From Leptospira inadai serovar Lyme str. 10 (lineage in GTDB: Bacteria; Spirochaetota; Leptospiria; Leptospirales; Leptospiraceae), in NCBI RefSeq assembly GCF_000243675.2, contig NZ_AHMM02000015.1, positions 852,001 to 916,000 on the forward strand: a stretch of DNA of 64,000 bases, in the 5' to 3' direction. Both the position numbers and the translations under genes were made by a program. Position 1 is the first letter of the stretch, and each line of letters starts with the position of its first letter. The notes under the pieces were generated by a model. The model saw only the letters and a list, made by a program, of their open reading frames with translations, ran no database searches and was not told the DNA's origin. Below are positions 43,401 to 51,999 of this stretch, one piece after another.

Positions 43401-43988
43401 GATCCGGATTGGGATAAAGTGGGGGCCTGGGCAGTTCGTCTTCGGGATTATTTCTCCGCGGGCTCCGTCTATAGTTTGATTCCGACTGTCGACTTTTCTC
43501 TCGACATGGTGATCGATAACGTTCCAAGTACGACGGAGATCCAAGGTATTTTAAATCTTCTCGGGTCCTTATTCCGCAATTCGGACGGAAATCAGGATTA
43601 TCTCATATCGAATTTGCTTAGCGGAGACACTCCCGATTTAATCGATATCGCTTCACCCAACGGACGGAGTATTGTCGGTGTCATGATGGGACTCGTCAAG
43701 ACGGGAGAATTTTATTCCTACCTCGAAGCCGATATGAGCACTCCATTTCCGCTAAAAGCGATCTTTACGGATACGAAACGCCTGATCGCGTCCGATATGA
43801 TTCAGACTCCGCAACAAGATTCCAGCTCCTTATTATATACCATGGGAGTCCTAACGGGGATTTTCGCCGACATGGCGGCAGGCGGTCGAAAACAAATGCC
43901 CGGCGGCTTTACCTTCTACGACAGATTTAATCAGGACGAAAATTCGGACACCTACTGGAACCGACTTATAACGATCTTCACTCGATGA
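40419..43988 (+). CDS. very large lipoprotein of unknown function
   Basis: A 1,189-residue secreted protein. I start at the ATG at 40419, where MIQKLLCILFVPLLFLCC gives a signal peptide and lipobox FLCC; the open frame extends upstream but through AT-rich, unlikely sequence. The mature protein alternates helical segments (LKAGFQSLQPIPFNN, HVRQSLLKVHDLLDRID) with loops and has many Ser/Asp/Asn residues. A hydroxy-rich beta-like middle (about residues 390-800) contains two small disulfide-type Cys pairs (SGACNSTSLC and a later CASSTQP). No recognised domain. It is followed after 9 bases by a second giant lipoprotein, so the pair is probably an operon whose products may act together at the cell surface or in the periplasm. 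Confidence 0.7.
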   Translation: MIQKLLCILFVPLLFLCCKSKNDAIAPASFYDNIPTTGLRLFNLLDNYPSLKAGFQSLQPIPFNNRLESSMTIPYREDIVGFLRSSSDMLLNPNAHVRQSLLKVHDLLDRIDNAPNQAFDTLQPWLEKLRVYQRPVLRNLSPISQSALAYMYATYSKETMHGKFQELASVLRDPEIKILFVELEDVLDKALNRNANAKAAVQGLLQGMVDPSLIADKVMKQKLIQIISSIGDSFNQRAGFSDFKSSDTVLKELIINLEKYYTLGGGVYSDPTLTDYTDAAYPSEFSILLTEAFRYLRPMLSFGGSYTADPNVILSLKLAQNVANFDFSRSISGVDFSIHELVRMDALGRDRVNDTNSSPVTALESLMFILTLSDKFGFRWENPADTSMMRLEPNGSVNGGPMTGGVLTVGDSIYSLGSTMTGSIGIKSFMNQSSVDGAVFRNGDATTPTPFTISINTPTLTLLEAPDPSILPSANNTVYTKTIPFIMKLIRNVLISGGGPYYNRNRTDASGAIYTIDGKMYKDSNGVDLIYKSSWNTSEYRIKVSNTASGACNSTSLCRWVGPGGMETNANYANNSFTPVPSGTNASGAKGWSIPVWEIAKDDQTQRAVSSGEEALYKNFQWLLHEKRMVAVIPLRASLGAGVPYKMAAYVTLIANGLTGLMGATPILQDGTNCSDKINGIWRLKQTFLKPGCASSTQPNFRQPGIPILQANYSDLPGDSMFYLEAWDYGTTGSGSLTFNSLGDTSVYSIFYPPTSSYGVIPQVIAANFSVMERLSFLTSSRVLASSPADPTLGSSVDASWDQRNRLLPLIVALAQTLDDQVDSVNGKNPFQFLTGLSGSLTRPLLGRITDTEPGSGGRQIDVVKIVNSDSSVRSNSAGPNEYLFRYLDPVTQKPIRSPISILSENDRRYQDGLLNLMSRTNLISTFVQMMAEMGRPERAAGAVLTFQSLANLLGEVKLTNESPTAIQYNLQTYLESVRDMLAAYPGTRSSNVYDPDWDKVGAWAVRLRDYFSAGSVYSLIPTVDFSLDMVIDNVPSTTEIQGILNLLGSLFRNSDGNQDYLISNLLSGDTPDLIDIASPNGRSIVGVMMGLVKTGEFYSYLEADMSTPFPLKAIFTDTKRLIASDMIQTPQQDSSSLLYTMGVLTGIFADMAAGGRKQMPGGFTFYDRFNQDENSDTYWNRLITIFTR

Positions 43989-43997
43989 GGCAGAAAT

Positions 43998-46900
43998 ATG
44001 AATACGAATCGAATCAAACGTAATACTTTCCCAAGAATCAAACAAGGATCGATTAAAAAAATGAAGAATAGAAAGACGTTCAATTTAGGCAAAAACACTG
44101 CTCGATTTTTCGTTCGATTCGTTTGCATACTCGTAATAGCAGCCTCGTTCGGTTTTTGTAAACCTAAGAACGGAAGCAGCTTGGACCTTTCGGATATATT
44201 CGATATAGGTTTCTTTTCCTTCGGAAAAGGATCGGGCTCGGATCCGAATCTGCAGTCGTATAACAGCGTTGATAATAGTGTGGCCCAGTTGCCCGTGGAT
44301 TTCGGTGCCACGAGTCCGCAAGCGGTTTTGTTCATCAATTCTTTGGATAACGTGGATCGTTATAAGGAATTGGAAATCCGTTTCTCTCACCCGATGAATA
44401 AGACGATTACTCAGGCTAATTTTTCCATTGTGGGAACGGGCGGGCCGCTCTTAGGACCGAATCCCGGCGGAGAGTTTTACTGGATGAGCAGTCAGAAACT
44501 TCGATTCAAGTCGTATCGTGAATTCAGACCTGCTGAAAATTTTACGCTGGCAATCACTTCCGGGGCGTTGACGATTTCGGGAACCGCTCTCCAAGGTTAT
44601 TCCGTTCAATTCAGAACGGCGGTCGATTATAGCTTAACGAATAAAATCACTCAAGGCAGTCAGTATACTTTGAACGGGAATAACGATATTACCTTCGATC
44701 AGTCCGCTGCATTGCAATTAGTTTCTACATTTCAAAATCCTGTGGTGGCGAATAATTACATCCAAGGAATTACGCTTAATAAGGTCGGTTCCACGAATTC
44801 TCAAACCATTTGCAATTCTCCTCCCTGTTCCATGAGTTCTCCCATCGCTCTAACTCTCGATACTTCCCAGATTCCTCCGACTGTGGGCGGAAACACTTAT
44901 TATTACGAAATCAAGGCAACGAACGGAAAAACGTTCCGCAAATATTTCAGCTTTAACTACGGAAGATTAGAAAATCCTGATAATCTACTTCCGTACGTGG
45001 CGGACGGTATCATGGACGAAGCGCAGATGCTTCCTTTTTTAGGAAAGGCGATTCAGAAATTTACGACGGGTGCGTTCAAGGTTTTGGATTCGACCGGTGT
45101 TCCGAGAACCTTCCAAGACTTTCTGCTCGGATTACCGAATTATCCTAAGCGTCAATTTTATGAAAACGGACAATGGACGATCGGCGAAGCATGCATGAAA
45201 CCGGACGGACTCATGTCAGGGAATGCAAACTTATCCGCTTTCCAAAATTATTCCTATATATCCGTTTTCGGATCCAAGCCGGGAGCGGAGGGAAAAGGAT
45301 ATTGCTGGGTCCGACCCGCCTCCTGCGGTCCCTCGGATAACGGGGGACCGAACGATTATGGTCCTCCGTTTCACCCTAATAGTAGCTGGAATTGGAGCGA
45401 TTACAATGCATGCCAATCGGGAAATACCGCTAAGTGCCAGGCGATCACGCATTGGAACGAGCCCGCTTGGAGTTACTGTCATTATCCTACCGACGTAAAA
45501 CAGTATGACGGCTATACTGCGACAGCCTTTTCCCCGTTTGGAAGACCTAAGGGTAAGATTTCGACGATGTGCGACGATACGGTGGATATCGATAATGCGG
45601 TTAGTTGGATATCCTGCCTTAAAACCTTCGGGGATGTGAGCGCGGTATCACCGGGACCGTTTTCCAAGTACAGCGCAACATTGAATATTACCAACCAAGG
45701 CATCGCAAACGGTAGCGCTGCCGTGAACATGGATGTGTATGTTACCGATATGCGTCTGCCTAGGGCGGTTCGTTGCGGCTCCAATAATGCCACTTACGGA
45801 TGCAGTGCAGGTGTCGGAACCCAACTAGGCAATGTCGTCGCCGACTTAAAGGTAAATCCCGGTGCGGGGGCGGTGGCTCCCGGGTTGGGGCTCGATCTAA
45901 AATCCAGATACGTCGAGGTGGATTTGTTGGTCGTTTCTCGCTTTGAAGATTGGTTCGGAACCTTTATGGGTCCGGGGGCTCAATTGATTTTTACTACAAC
46001 GGCAAAATTGAACTGGGATCCGGCGGTCGAAGGTGTGCTGAACGGGTCCGGCTACGACTGGCAAAATGTTCAACTGTCCAAGCCGAGACTTGCTACTGCA
46101 AGAGCGAGAAACACTCTCAGCGTAGGAAGCGACGGATTGATTACGATGAACGTTCGCACACCGTTTACCGTTAACGATTCCTATTTCCCGGATAACCCGA
46201 GCACGGCCGATATCCTATCGAATCTGAATAATTTCTTCGTTCTTCCCTGGTCCAATCCGAACCATTTATCTATGTCCGGCCTGTATCCGGGCGAGGATAC
46301 ATCCGATTTTATGTGGACGTCTCCGATGACCTATTTAGGCGGTAGCGAGCAGTTCGGAACCGTCATTGCGGCCATCGTGGGAAGCCAATCCATCCAGGAT
46401 ATGGCGGGAACTACGGTCCCTCTCGTGAAGCAAATTATCACTCAGTATATGTTAAAGGACATCGTAACTAGAATTGCGCCGAACGTTCTCAATTCGGTGA
46501 TCGCCGACTTACGGGATACAGGAGTAACCATTACTCTTCCCGATTATTTACCTTCGCCCTTGGGTAATTTTCCGTTAAACGTGAGGTTTAAGTTAAATAC
46601 GGATGCGATCATCAAGCACGACGGAACGAATAAAGGTTTAGTGACCTCGCTCGATTTTGCGTTTACCAGCAGTTATAGTCCGGCTGCGGGACTTCGCACT
46701 CAATCGGGAAAATCGGGGATGGTATCGACGAGGGCTTGGACCGCAGCCAATCCGCCGCCTTCCGGCTATCAGTTCACACAGTCCGCTAGCAATCCCGGAT
46801 TTCTAATTTCAATGCATACGGATACGATTTCACAGGCGGCTTTCCATCTCTGGAAAAGAAGGGGACTCGATATCGTACTGAACCAGCAGTTCATCAACGG

Positions 46901-47747
46901 AATGAATTCTTTTGCAGGATCCGATCCTTTATTCGCCCTGACCACCTCATTCTTGAAGGCTTCGCCCTTGGTGACGATATTGGTTCCGGGAAGAACTAAA
47001 TTACAAGGTTTGAATGCTTCCAACCAGCTAGCGCCTCCCGTAAAATCGTACGACGATATCAATATGGTCATGTCTCCGATACTTGCACCGAACGTAAAAT
47101 TTAAGCCCATGACTTCCACAAGCGTGCCGAAAATGCGTCTTTACTTTACGGAAATGCAACTGCAGATCATCGCGATAAAACCGAGTTCCTGCGCCGGATT
47201 ATCAAGCGACGATCTAGCCGATTGTTCGGCCGATACTCGCCCGCCCGGATCTCAGCAGACTTTGGGAACGGTCCGAATTAGTTTTGCGGCGGATGCCGAT
47301 TTTCGGTTTAAAACCTTCTCCAACCCGACCGGAAATCCGAGTTTAGCCAATCTGAACGCGCTACAGGTAATTTTGGATCCTGCAAATAATTTGGATTATG
47401 CCGTAGAAGTTTTGGAAGGAGCGACAAACAATCCTTTCGGATTGGATCCGGAAGGAGTCAAGGCAGTCATTTCTCCCTTAGTCACTACATTGATCGTTCC
47501 GATGGTAAACAGTATCATGAAAGAGATACCGATGCCTTCTACGATCACATTCCCGAAACTTAGGAACCCTGCCGCTACTTCTTCGCCCTTAAATCTTTCT
47601 ACGGCTTGCGCAATTAGTGCAACAAGCGATAAAGTGCAGTTCTTTACCTTGAATACGCCGCAGACGAACGACCCGTATCTTTTAGGAGGAATGCGTTTTG
47701 TCGGGCAAGCGGTCACTGATCCCGCTTCCTTGATCGTCTGCCCGTAA
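43998..47747 (+). CDS. very large lipoprotein with N-terminal bacterial Ig-like domain
   Basis: A 1,249-residue protein whose start overlaps nothing but follows the previous gene by 9 bases; GAGG in the preceding stop region can serve as ribosome site. The signal peptide is long (basic n-region, then FVRFVCILVIAASFGF) with lipobox GFC. The first ~160 mature residues match the SbsA-type Ig-like fold: LEIRFSHPMNKTITQANFSIVG, KLRFKSYREFRPAENFTLAITSGAL. A later region has Trp/Tyr/Cys-rich loops (CWVRPASCGPSDNGG). The remainder is beta-rich without a family I can name, ending in a Cys (LIVCP). A terminator follows the stop. Confidence 0.7.
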   Translation: MNTNRIKRNTFPRIKQGSIKKMKNRKTFNLGKNTARFFVRFVCILVIAASFGFCKPKNGSSLDLSDIFDIGFFSFGKGSGSDPNLQSYNSVDNSVAQLPVDFGATSPQAVLFINSLDNVDRYKELEIRFSHPMNKTITQANFSIVGTGGPLLGPNPGGEFYWMSSQKLRFKSYREFRPAENFTLAITSGALTISGTALQGYSVQFRTAVDYSLTNKITQGSQYTLNGNNDITFDQSAALQLVSTFQNPVVANNYIQGITLNKVGSTNSQTICNSPPCSMSSPIALTLDTSQIPPTVGGNTYYYEIKATNGKTFRKYFSFNYGRLENPDNLLPYVADGIMDEAQMLPFLGKAIQKFTTGAFKVLDSTGVPRTFQDFLLGLPNYPKRQFYENGQWTIGEACMKPDGLMSGNANLSAFQNYSYISVFGSKPGAEGKGYCWVRPASCGPSDNGGPNDYGPPFHPNSSWNWSDYNACQSGNTAKCQAITHWNEPAWSYCHYPTDVKQYDGYTATAFSPFGRPKGKISTMCDDTVDIDNAVSWISCLKTFGDVSAVSPGPFSKYSATLNITNQGIANGSAAVNMDVYVTDMRLPRAVRCGSNNATYGCSAGVGTQLGNVVADLKVNPGAGAVAPGLGLDLKSRYVEVDLLVVSRFEDWFGTFMGPGAQLIFTTTAKLNWDPAVEGVLNGSGYDWQNVQLSKPRLATARARNTLSVGSDGLITMNVRTPFTVNDSYFPDNPSTADILSNLNNFFVLPWSNPNHLSMSGLYPGEDTSDFMWTSPMTYLGGSEQFGTVIAAIVGSQSIQDMAGTTVPLVKQIITQYMLKDIVTRIAPNVLNSVIADLRDTGVTITLPDYLPSPLGNFPLNVRFKLNTDAIIKHDGTNKGLVTSLDFAFTSSYSPAAGLRTQSGKSGMVSTRAWTAANPPPSGYQFTQSASNPGFLISMHTDTISQAAFHLWKRRGLDIVLNQQFINGMNSFAGSDPLFALTTSFLKASPLVTILVPGRTKLQGLNASNQLAPPVKSYDDINMVMSPILAPNVKFKPMTSTSVPKMRLYFTEMQLQIIAIKPSSCAGLSSDDLADCSADTRPPGSQQTLGTVRISFAADADFRFKTFSNPTGNPSLANLNALQVILDPANNLDYAVEVLEGATNNPFGLDPEGVKAVISPLVTTLIVPMVNSIMKEIPMPSTITFPKLRNPAATSSPLNLSTACAISATSDKVQFFTLNTPQTNDPYLLGGMRFVGQAVTDPASLIVCP

Positions 47748-47799
47748 AAAATTAGGACAGCACTCGATTCGAGAGGGAACCTCACCGTTTCCCGAGTCG

Positions 47800-47831
47800 A
47801 AAACCGGAGGAAAAATAACTCCGGTTTTTTT
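47800..47831 (+). terminator. rho-independent terminator of the large-lipoprotein operon
   Basis: AACCGGAG and CTCCGGTT pair around a 9-base loop and are followed by a run of T, about 53 bases after the stop codon. Confidence 0.85.
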
Positions 47832-48059
47832 CTCGTAGGAATATTTTCGTATTCTTTATGCTGGATTAGAATTCTACCTTCCTCTATTCTCGTCGCCTGC
47901 AAACTTTCGAAACTGTTGAGAGATGAACCGGGCGAGGTCCGGCTCCCTCCTACTAGGTTCGCGCGGATCTTATTATTGTGAGCATTTATTCACAAAATTT
48001 GCCGTATTCTAGGAAATGGGTTGCAGTAATCCTTATAAGATAGGAAAGGAAAGTCGATC

Positions 48060-49661
48060 ATGACGTACTATCAACTCTCCTGCTATCTGGTAGTCACGGT
48101 ATTAGTTTACCGAACTGTCCATAATTTGGTTCTTTTCGTTCGGAACCGAAAGCAGGTATATTTGCTTCATTTTGCTTTTTTGCAGATATCCTACGGAGCT
48201 TATTTATTCTTTTTTATTCAGACGATTAACGCGGAAAGTATCGAGAAGGCTTTGCTTTGGGAACGATTGGAAAACACTGCGGTTCCTTTTTTCGGAACGT
48301 TCCTCGTACTTTTTGTGAACAGTTATCGCAGAATATTCAGCCGGGATTTTACCTACCTCTATATTTTCTTAAATCTTCTTCTCTCCGGAATTCTGATAAC
48401 GGATCCGAATGCGTATACGATCGAACTTTCTCACCCTAGAAGTTTCCCGTATTTGGGAATCGTGATCTACGAAACCAAACAACCGATCATCGTTCAGTAT
48501 TTATACATATCGGGAATGATGATGATCTTTTGGACCTTGTTCAAAGTGGCGAATCAATTCCTGAAAAACCATTTTCGAAATCCGTTTCTATTATTCGGAC
48601 TGATTCTATTTTTTACGTCGATGATTTTGGATATTCTAGTAGCGACGGATGTCCTTCCGATCCCGTACACTTCGCATTTTAGTTTTCTAGTGTTAATGTT
48701 CTCTGTTGATAGTTTTCTTACCGTAAACAAATCGGAAAGGGAAGTACGGCTGGAATTCAAAGAATCGATCGCCAAATGGTTGCACGGAAGTATCGCTCAA
48801 TCCGAAACGATTCTAAACCCGAAAGAGGCGGCGGTTTCCGGTTCGAAAGAATCGGGGGAGATCGGACGGTCACCGTTGAGTCGTAAAAAGGCTTCTAGCC
48901 AGCTGATCCTAAAAGTGAAGGCTATGGGTCCCCTGGAATTAGAACTGGACGGTAAAAAAATATCCGCTTCCGAATACTCGAGTAAGAAGAAACTGCTTAA
49001 ATTAATTAAGCTTCTAATCGTGAGATACGGAAAAGGGATTCATAAGGAAGAACTTTTAGAAAATCTTTGGCCTGGTATGTCCGAAAAGAATGCCCTAAAC
49101 AGTCTTCACGCTTTGCTGTTCCGTTTACGCAAGATTTTAGGAAATCCGGATGCCCTGGTTTTTGCGGAGGATCGACTGTATTTCCATCCCGATCTAGTGA
49201 TCGCCGACTTCTCCGAATTCGAGCGGGAACTGGAGCAAGCCCACAGATTGCTTAGAAACAAGAAAGAAGAGGATGCCATTCTAAATTTTAAGAAGGCCCA
49301 AGAATACTACCGCGGGGACTTTTTCGAATTCGACCTCTATTTTCCGGAATCGGATCTTAAGCGGGAATATCTGCGTAAGAATTTGATCGAAACATACAGG
49401 ATTCTCTGCGAATTCTCCCAAAAAAAGGTGGATTTCGATGCCTTGTTTTTGGAGTCGGAAAGCTGGATTCGCCTGGACGATCTGGATGAGCGCGCCTGGA
49501 GATTTCATTTTGAGGCATTGCAACAATTGGATCGGAAAAATGAGGCCCTGCGTAAATTTGAAGACCTCAAAAAGATTTTGAAGAAGGAATTAGGAGTAGA
49601 GCCGGAAGCGGATACGATGGCCCTGATCGAGAGGATTCGGACCAGTTCTTCGGTTGCCTAA
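48060..49661 (+). CDS. membrane-anchored SARP-like regulator (7TM + winged helix + BTAD)
   Basis: A 533-residue protein. Residues 1-225 are about seven hydrophobic helices (LVVTVLVYRTVHNLVLF, FAFLQISYGAYLFFFIQ, LYIFLNLLLSGILI, ISGMMMIFWTLFKVA, FLLFGLILFFTSMILDILVA, FSFLVLMFSVDSFL), resembling the 7TMR-DISM-type sensor. Residues ~285-385 form an OmpR/SARP winged helix (LILKVKAMGPLELELDGKK, GIHKEELLENLWPGMSEKNALNSLHALLFRLRKILG), and ~390-520 a bacterial transcriptional activation domain of TPR-like helices (FSEFERELEQAHRLL, RAWRFHFEALQQLDRKNEALRKFEDLKKILKKELGVEPE). This is a one-component membrane regulator; BTAD fused to membrane helices is unusual. AGGAAAGG lies before the ATG. Confidence 0.75.
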   Translation: MTYYQLSCYLVVTVLVYRTVHNLVLFVRNRKQVYLLHFAFLQISYGAYLFFFIQTINAESIEKALLWERLENTAVPFFGTFLVLFVNSYRRIFSRDFTYLYIFLNLLLSGILITDPNAYTIELSHPRSFPYLGIVIYETKQPIIVQYLYISGMMMIFWTLFKVANQFLKNHFRNPFLLFGLILFFTSMILDILVATDVLPIPYTSHFSFLVLMFSVDSFLTVNKSEREVRLEFKESIAKWLHGSIAQSETILNPKEAAVSGSKESGEIGRSPLSRKKASSQLILKVKAMGPLELELDGKKISASEYSSKKKLLKLIKLLIVRYGKGIHKEELLENLWPGMSEKNALNSLHALLFRLRKILGNPDALVFAEDRLYFHPDLVIADFSEFERELEQAHRLLRNKKEEDAILNFKKAQEYYRGDFFEFDLYFPESDLKREYLRKNLIETYRILCEFSQKKVDFDALFLESESWIRLDDLDERAWRFHFEALQQLDRKNEALRKFEDLKKILKKELGVEPEADTMALIERIRTSSSVA

Positions 49662-49810
49662 AAATTCGGCATACTCGCAGATTCATTCATTTCGTTCGTT
49701 CGATTTAACCCGGTAACATTTAAATTTAGAATAAAACGATCATTAGAAAAAAAATAGTTGGACGTAACTCTGTCCTTTCCATAGGTTTTCCAGAGTTCGC
49801 CAAACTTTAA

Positions 49811-50836
49811 GTGGAAACGTTTCTCCAGCCTCTTATGAATAAACTGACAACTTTTTTTGTAACGATTGTTACAATAAATCTTTTGAATTGCTCCATCGTT
49901 TATAGGGTGACCGGTCGCACCCTGAATTCCTATGCCCAGGACAATCTAGTTCCCTATCTATTAGCCTCCGACGATTTGGATTCGGTTTGCGTGGGCGGAA
50001 CCGCGTTGGGTCCGTTGGTGGCATCATTCGAGAGAGTGGGTTCTTCGGTGGAATTACCCGTAATGGTGGCTCAGATGGGGGCCGGTATTTGCGCCGAACG
50101 AAAGGCGCAAGAGGCCGAACTGCTATATCTTGCAGCCGTTCGCAAAGGTCGAGGGGAAGAAGCCTCCGATTTTCAAGCCGTGCAGATTCGTCACCACGGG
50201 ATTGCTGCAAAACGGTACGGGGAATCCTATAATCGGTTTCTACAATATTTCGGAGAATGGAAGGGCAAATGCCCGTCCATGGACGATGAAGAAGAGTTTT
50301 ATTTTATGGTCGGTTTGGCTTCCGGCCTTCTTGCAATTTTACATGACCGTGCCGCTCAGGGGTTTGCCGGGATTACGACTGAAATTCCTTCTGTGGTCTC
50401 TCAGGCTTCCAAATGTCTGGATCCGAAAAAATGGTGGGGAACTCCCTTGGCTTTCGAAGCCGTGGTCTGGCTTTCCGTTCCGGGAGCCACTCCGGAAGGA
50501 AAGGACCCGTTCAAGCATTTGGAGGAAGCCGTAAAACTAGGGGATCAGGCTGGGGTTCGGCTGGCCAGGGCCTTCCAGCTTCAGGGTGTCGCCGGACGGG
50601 GCAACGTCGAACTGATGAAAAAACTCATCCAAGAGCACGCAAAGGCTGTACACCAATCTCCCGCTAAAAAGGAATACAGGCTCCTAGAGACGTTTGCGGA
50701 AAGCCTGTCTCGGCATGAATCCGATAAAATTTGGGTCAAGGAAACAGGACATCGTGGTCCGATTCATTTCGGAAGTTTTCCCGGCGGAAGAAAGAAGAAC
50801 AATAAAGAAGATGATGATTTACTAAAGGACTTATAA
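49811..50836 (+). CDS. TatT-type TPR lipoprotein of a TRAP transporter
   Basis: A 341-residue helical protein homologous in pattern to the TRAP-associated T component (TatT, studied in Treponema). The lipobox LLNC near residue 27 follows a short hydrophobic stretch, so it is probably lipidated. It is helix-rich with TPR-like pairs (AQEAELLYLAAVRKGRGEEAS, DPFKHLEEAVKLGDQAGVRLARAFQLQGVAGRGNVELMKKLIQEHA). In Treponema TatT forms trimers that bind the periplasmic substrate protein and may pass hydrophobic ligands. It is followed by the substrate-binding protein gene and the permease, which confirms the assignment. The start is uncertain: GTG at 49811 or ATG at 49835. Confidence 0.75.
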   Translation: METFLQPLMNKLTTFFVTIVTINLLNCSIVYRVTGRTLNSYAQDNLVPYLLASDDLDSVCVGGTALGPLVASFERVGSSVELPVMVAQMGAGICAERKAQEAELLYLAAVRKGRGEEASDFQAVQIRHHGIAAKRYGESYNRFLQYFGEWKGKCPSMDDEEEFYFMVGLASGLLAILHDRAAQGFAGITTEIPSVVSQASKCLDPKKWWGTPLAFEAVVWLSVPGATPEGKDPFKHLEEAVKLGDQAGVRLARAFQLQGVAGRGNVELMKKLIQEHAKAVHQSPAKKEYRLLETFAESLSRHESDKIWVKETGHRGPIHFGSFPGGRKKNNKEDDDLLKDL

Positions 50837-50877
50837 ACTTTCGTGATTCGAAGCGGAACCTCGAAAGGAAGGAGAAA

Positions 50878-51900
50878 ATGAAAATGAAAAAATATCTAGT
50901 TTCAGTCGCTCTATTATTCGCATTCGGAAACCCGATTGGGATCCGGACTATAGACGCTGCAGAAGCGGTGGATCGTACTATGTGCGTGTTTGATCCCTCG
51001 GGAGCGCACGGGGATGTATTCAAATCCGCCCAAAGATACCAAGCGCAGGCGCTCACCTGGGGAATTCGCTTGGATCTCAAGGCGTATACCGACGAGGTGG
51101 TAGCTAATAGCGATTTCAAGGCCGGAAAATGCCATATGGCATTTTTAACGTCTCTCAGGGTGAGAGGATATGTTCCTCAATCGGGCTCCATTGAAGCGAT
51201 CGGAGCCCTGCCGAGTTACGAACTTTTACGTAGAACCATCGAAGTATTAGCCAACTCTAAAGCTCGTAAATTGAATGTGGATGGCGAGTATGAAACGATG
51301 GCGATGTTTCCCGGCGGTGCGGTATATCTTCTGCTTCGTGATAAGAATCTAAAGGACATTAAGGATCTCGCCGGGAAGAAAATCGCCACTCTGACCTATG
51401 ATCAGGCGGCGACTACGATGGTTGATATCGTAGGTGCTTCCATGGTTCCCGCCGAAATAGCGACGTTTGCCGGGATTTTCAATAACGGAAGAGCGGACGC
51501 CTGCTATTCTCCCGCGATCGGGATCAAACCTCTGGAATTGATGAAGGGAATTTCTCCCAACGGAGGAATCGTCCGCTTTCCGATCGGTCAGCTTACATTC
51601 CAAATCGTCGCCAGACAAAAAGATTTTCCCGAGAATTTCGGAAATACTTCCAGGTACTGGGCGGCCACCCAATTCGACTCCATGCTTGCACTTACGAAAC
51701 GGGCCGAGCAGGAGATCCCCGCTAAATTTTGGTTGGAAGTCCCTAAGGAACTCGCAAATAGTTATTTTGAAAAATTTAGGGAAGTCCGCATCAAACTTCG
51801 CGATAAAAAAGTATATCACCCTGCGATTCTCAAATTAATGAAGGGCGTTCGTTGCAAATCCGATCCGAGCGCGGCGGAATGTTCCGATAATTTAGAATAA
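50878..51900 (+). CDS. TRAP transporter substrate-binding protein, TatT-associated type
   Basis: A 340-residue periplasmic protein with a cleavable signal peptide (MKMKKYLVSVALLFAFG...DAAEA). It follows the TatT gene by 41 bases, with GGAAGGAG before its ATG. The mature protein has the two-lobed solute-binding pattern: TMCVFDPSGAHGDVFKSAQRYQ, LKDIKDLAGKKIATLTYDQAATTMVDIVGAS and ACYSPAIGIKPLELM. The final ~40 residues contain two Cys (VRCKSDPSAAEC) that may form a disulfide. The ligand is unknown. The order T component, binding protein, permease is that of TatT/TRAP operons in spirochaetes. Confidence 0.8.
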   Translation: MKMKKYLVSVALLFAFGNPIGIRTIDAAEAVDRTMCVFDPSGAHGDVFKSAQRYQAQALTWGIRLDLKAYTDEVVANSDFKAGKCHMAFLTSLRVRGYVPQSGSIEAIGALPSYELLRRTIEVLANSKARKLNVDGEYETMAMFPGGAVYLLLRDKNLKDIKDLAGKKIATLTYDQAATTMVDIVGASMVPAEIATFAGIFNNGRADACYSPAIGIKPLELMKGISPNGGIVRFPIGQLTFQIVARQKDFPENFGNTSRYWAATQFDSMLALTKRAEQEIPAKFWLEVPKELANSYFEKFREVRIKLRDKKVYHPAILKLMKGVRCKSDPSAAECSDNLE

Positions 51901-51935
51901 TCGAATTTTCAATTTTAAAAAAAAGAAATAAAGAA

Positions 51936-51967
51936 TCGATCACGGAATGAAATTTTTCCGTGATCGA
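51936..51967 (+). promoter_or_regulatory. intercistronic hairpin between binding protein and TRAP permease
   Basis: TCGATCACGGAA and TTCCGTGATCGA form a perfect 12-bp stem with an 8-base loop. There is no T-run, so it is more likely an mRNA stabilising or attenuating element that keeps the binding protein in excess over the permease than a full terminator. Confidence 0.5.
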
Positions 51968-51999
51968 ATATCAGCCGCAAAATCCAGAGGATAGAGTTT

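Noticed and set aside
44085..44390. Minus-strand frames inside the large lipoprotein genes
   Set aside because: They are shadows of long plus-strand genes with signal peptides and good codon structure.
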